From a bacterium (GTDB lineage Bacteria > AUK180 > JAQVHJ01), in NCBI GenBank assembly GCA_028696285.1, contig JAQVHJ010000095.1, positions 1 to 7,846 on the forward strand: a DNA stretch of 7,846 bases. Direction: 5' to 3'. The stretch's first letter is position 1. The number at the start of each line of letters is the position of its first letter. The position numbers were made by a program, and so were the translations under genes. The notes under the pieces are model-generated. The model worked only from the letters and a program-made list of their open reading frames with translations, did not search any database and was not told the DNA's origin. Below are positions 5,877 to 7,846 of this stretch, piece by piece.

Positions 5877-5924
5877 CGACAAGCAAAGCGAAGTCGTCCC
5901 GATGTTTCAAGGAAACTATCGGGA
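5877..5924. repeat. REP-like tandem hairpin element
   Basis: A strong hairpin at 5897-5924: TCCCGAT-GTTTC, loop AAG, GAAAC-T-ATCGGGA. That is 12 pairs with a single bulged T (5917). Immediately before it is a smaller stem, CGAC (5877-5880) with GTCG (5893-5896), around a 12-base loop. The compact, GC-richer palindrome in AT-rich intergenic DNA resembles REP/BIME-type dispersed elements. There is no T-run on either side, so a simple Rho-independent terminator is less likely. No second copy occurs in this window. Confidence 0.65.
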
Positions 5925-6004
5925 TCATTCTTCTCGCATTCACTCTCTTGTCATGCATCAATTGTTTTAAAAATCCGCAACATTTGCCATAATGCTATAC
6001 TATA

Positions 6005-6046
6005 ATTTTAAATTTTCAATTTTAAATCTACAATTTTCAATGTGAA
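6005..6046. repeat. Heptad AT repeat array
   Basis: Six consecutive 7-base units: ATTTTAA, ATTTTCA, ATTTTAA, ATCTACA, ATTTTCA and ATGTGAA. The last two units run into the coding end of the downstream gene and include its stop codon (6037-6039). It overlaps copy 2 of the 21-base repeat. Confidence 0.6.
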
Positions 6047-6051
6047 GCGTT
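6031..6051. repeat. Dispersed 21-base repeat, copy 2, carrying a gene's stop codon
   Basis: Matches 5574-5594 except for one base (T here, C there). It contains the last codons (N-A-S-H) and TGA stop of the O-antigen ligase-like gene, so the protein's terminal residues are encoded by repeat sequence. Confidence 0.75.
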
Positions 6052-7260
6052 TTCTTTCTGTAGTGAAAGAACTCCGCCGGTAAGGAAGAAAATTATCAGG
6101 CTGATCTCTGAATCGAAAAAGTTATATTCAAATAATCCGGTAATGATAAATGAAATAAAAACCGCATTAACCCCCCAAATCAACCCTCCATAATCAGGAT
6201 GCAGTTTAAATTGCATTAATGCCTTAATAAATATTTTAAAAAATGAAAATATTAACCATAAAAATATCAGGAATCCGAGTCCGCCAAGAGTGACAAGAAC
6301 CTGCATGAAGTTATTATGCTGATGTACCATATCATCCTGGATAATCGGTTCAAGCGGATATTTCCGCCATTCTGTATAGCGTAGTTTATTTACATTGTTC
6401 GGGCCTATACCTAAAACAGGATAATCCTTAAAGACCTTGATACCCCAATTCCACATTTTCAATCTTGAATATGTAGTCATGTCCTTAGGTGTGAACATTG
6501 AAAATGCGCGAGTCTTGATCTTTGCAGGCGCAAAAAACAACCCTGCAATAACTATCGCTCCTACTATAACAAGGATAATTCTCTTTTTGAATATTCCAAG
6601 AAATCCCAAGCCGAATAAAAATCCTGTCCAAGCGCTTCGTGTCATTGTCATTGTCAGAGCAATAAGCAGGAAAAATAATGATGTTCCTAAAAGAATCTTT
6701 TCATGTTTTTTCGTATTACTGAAAAACAATATCCCTGTTCCTAAAAGAATTGAAATTGAAATGATGGAACCATAAGTCATATATCCGCCTGTAAATCCGT
6801 TCAGCCTGTGATCAAGATTAAAAGGAAGATCAAGAATAATATACATATGAATAATGCGCGCCACAGCCGCAAATGCTGTTGCATAAATCATTACTTTTAC
6901 TATTCCAAGGAACTTCTCAGAATCTAAATTGAACTGTGCCATATAGATTACGAAAAACAATAATATTTCCTTCATCTTTCCCATTGAACTGCCAATATTA
7001 ATCCCTGCAAATGTAGATATGATTCTGCAAAGAACAAATGCAAGCAGCGGAATGTCAAGGGGAGAATGTGATAATCCTTCTGCCCTTGATTTAATTAATT
7101 TTATTATCCAGGTGATTAGGCCCAAACCTAAAAATACTTCGCTTGCAGCAATCGAGACAGAAGATGAAATCGCATACAGTAAAAGAAGAAAATAAATAAT
7201 CTTATCAATTATAAAAGTTTTGTTATTCTTTTTAGTCTCAACATCCTTAATCTCTTCCAT
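6037..7260 (-). CDS. O-antigen ligase/polymerase family membrane protein (Wzy_C)
   Basis: An integral membrane protein of 407 residues with about 10-12 hydrophobic helices. Family marks: T-M-T-R-S-A-W-T-G (205-213), where the Arg corresponds to the conserved WaaL-type Arg; a periplasmic loop with R266, W270 and the block P-V-L-G-I-G-P-N-N (281-289); and H-Q-H-N-N-F (313-318), followed by V-T-L-G-G-L-G-F (323-330). Family members join or polymerise undecaprenyl-linked sugar chains on the outer face of the inner membrane (O-antigen ligase WaaL, polymerase Wzy, some exopolysaccharide or glycoprotein ligases); which one cannot be told from sequence alone. The ATG has AGGAG at 7269-7265, 4 bases upstream, overlapping the previous gene's TAG stop. 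The upstream neighbour is a DUF4340-like gene, not glycosyltransferases. The terminal N-A-S-H lies inside a dispersed repeat. Confidence 0.9.
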   Translation of the reverse strand: MEEIKDVETKKNNKTFIIDKIIYFLLLLYAISSSVSIAASEVFLGLGLITWIIKLIKSRAEGLSHSPLDIPLLAFVLCRIISTFAGINIGSSMGKMKEILLFFVIYMAQFNLDSEKFLGIVKVMIYATAFAAVARIIHMYIILDLPFNLDHRLNGFTGGYMTYGSIISISILLGTGILFFSNTKKHEKILLGTSLFFLLIALTMTMTRSAWTGFLFGLGFLGIFKKRIILVIVGAIVIAGLFFAPAKIKTRAFSMFTPKDMTTYSRLKMWNWGIKVFKDYPVLGIGPNNVNKLRYTEWRKYPLEPIIQDDMVHQHNNFMQVLVTLGGLGFLIFLWLIFSFFKIFIKALMQFKLHPDYGGLIWGVNAVFISFIITGLFEYNFFDSEISLIIFFLTGGVLSLQKENASH

Positions 7261-7264
7261 TCGA

Positions 7265-7269
7265 CTCCT
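7265..7269 (-). promoter_or_regulatory. Ribosome binding site overlapping the upstream stop codon
   Basis: On the minus strand TAGGAG combines the TAG stop (7270-7268) of the DUF4340-like gene with the AGGAG Shine-Dalgarno of the O-antigen ligase-like gene, which starts 4 bases later. This supports a single transcript and translational coupling of the two genes. Confidence 0.85.
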
Positions 7270-7846
7270 ATAAATTACTTAAATCCTTGAAAAATTGCTC
7301 TATTGTTCTAATATTATTTAAAGGAACCCGCCAAACACGCGGATCATACTTCTTCGTTTCAGTTGAATATTTAACAACAAGATAAAATTCAGTCTCGTGA
7401 ATGAAATATAACCGGTCATTATCAAATTCAAGGAAAGACATGTCGTCCGGATTTTTATCCTTAATTAAGTTTTCTGACTTATAAGAAATAATATCAAAAC
7501 TCCTGAGATTAATTAAAAGCCCGGATTTAATCTCATCGTTTCCGTAAATATTCCGGTTATTTACATACCAGCGTTTATTATCACCGCCGCTCTTAAGAGT
7601 GATCTGTTTTTCATTGAGAAACCCGGAAGTAATTATTTTATATAAAGCCGGATCCGGATCTACAATCCATTTATCACCATAGGAATATTTATCAATTAAA
7701 ATTCCGTTGACATCATTGATATCCACTAAGTATAAAGGAAATTCGGCTGAGCTTTTAACGTAATACGCTTCCTCTTCCGCATCAACATCTCCAACAGTTA
7801 AATTAAAGGGGTCGCCTTCTGAATTAATAAAATCCGCTTGAAATCT
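7268..7846 (-). CDS. DUF4340-like protein, C-terminal part (5' end beyond the window)
   Basis: The frame is open to the right edge, so 192 C-terminal residues are seen and the N-terminus is missing. An internal GTG at 7726 could be taken as a start, but coding clearly continues upstream: F-N-L-T-V-G-D-V-D, then E-E-E-A-Y-Y-V-K and F-P-L-Y-L-V-D-I-N. This run (T-V-G-D, Y-Y-V, L-Y-L-V-D) is the pattern I associate with DUF4340 repeats. Later parts include W-Y-V-N-N, like the W-x-L block after the repeat core, and L-Y-F-I-H-E-T-E. DUF4340 proteins are usually anchored by an N-terminal helix and often encoded beside ABC-2/Gld-type transporter genes; their exact role is unclear. The gene is 7 bases from the O-antigen ligase-like start, in one transcript. 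Family assignment is by eye and moderately sure. Confidence 0.7.
   Translation of the reverse strand, partial: RFQADFINSEGDPFNLTVGDVDAEEEAYYVKSSAEFPLYLVDINDVNGILIDKYSYGDKWIVDPDPALYKIITSGFLNEKQITLKSGGDNKRWYVNNRNIYGNDEIKSGLLINLRSFDIISYKSENLIKDKNPDDMSFLEFDNDRLYFIHETEFYLVVKYSTETKKYDPRVWRVPLNNIRTIEQFFKDLSNL

Larger units (their letters stand above)
5420..6036. other. Long gene-free gap with dispersed-repeat debris
   Basis: No credible gene is seen over about 600 bases on either strand; the few open frames lack ribosome sites and cross the repeats described separately. Contents: GTATCTCCG at 5469-5477 and again at 5674-5682; one copy of a 21-base repeat (5574-5594); a G-rich patch (5603-5624); TAATCCT words at 5663, 5760, 5860 and 5869; a hairpin element (5877-5924); and heptad AT repeats (6005-6046). 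It looks like a landing zone for small repeats between two convergent or unrelated transcription units. Confidence 0.6.

Noticed and set aside
5808..6005. 65-residue open frame on the plus strand in the gene-free gap
   Set aside because: No ribosome site, odd composition, and it reads straight through the hairpin repeat element. It is most likely spurious.
5420..6036. CRISPR array, tRNA or insertion sequence in the gap
   Set aside because: Repeats are not regularly spaced with unique spacers, no cloverleaf was found by eye, and no transposase reading frame or terminal inverted repeats are present.
7268..7726. A complete 152-residue gene starting at the GTG at 7726
   Set aside because: No ribosome site before the GTG, and the same frame continues upstream with family-like sequence to the window edge, so the gene is partial.

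Overview
The window looks like part of a bacterial chromosome, AT-rich, with Shine-Dalgarno-led genes, some TTG and GTG starts, and an O-antigen-ligase-type envelope gene that suggests a diderm. The sequence does not fix the phylum. Class III cyclases with HAMP domains, a BMP/nucleoside-type ABC permease, QueH, DUF4340 and GGDEF-PilZ proteins would suit spirochaetes or one of several uncultured candidate phyla, but this is a weak inference.

Left part (1-4739, + strand): six tightly packed genes that read as one operon. They are a small TPR protein (possibly cut by the window edge), a membrane HAMP-class III adenylate cyclase, a nucleoside/sugar-type ABC permease, epoxyqueuosine reductase QueH, the tRNA methyltransferase TrmO, and a degenerate-GGDEF/PilZ protein. 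Neighbouring genes overlap by 4, 4, 20 and 8 bases, and the last gap is 11 bases. Two themes meet here: nucleotide second messengers (a cAMP producer at the front, a probable c-di-GMP receptor at the end) and tRNA anticodon-loop modification (position 34 by QueH, position 37 by TrmO). A bidirectional hairpin terminator at 4867-4903 closes the operon.

Middle (4932-5419, - strand): a single gene for a small exported, beta-rich protein of unknown function. It has a perfect-consensus sigma-70 promoter (TTGACA, 17 bases, TATAAT), a GGAGG ribosome site, and a 7+7 inverted repeat over the likely transcription start.

Gap 5420-6036: about 600 bases with no credible gene. It holds short dispersed-repeat debris: a 12-pair REP-like hairpin, a G-rich patch, repeated short words, heptad AT repeats, and two copies of a 21-base repeat, one of which contains the stop codon of the next gene.

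Right part (6037-7846, - strand): an O-antigen ligase/polymerase-family membrane protein. Just upstream is the C-terminal part of a DUF4340-like protein whose frame stays open to the right edge, so its true start lies outside the window.

I see no CRISPR array, transposase, integrase, rRNA or tRNA. The most unusual content is the mixed signalling/tRNA-modification operon and the repeat-rich gap. Neither is proof of a new system.
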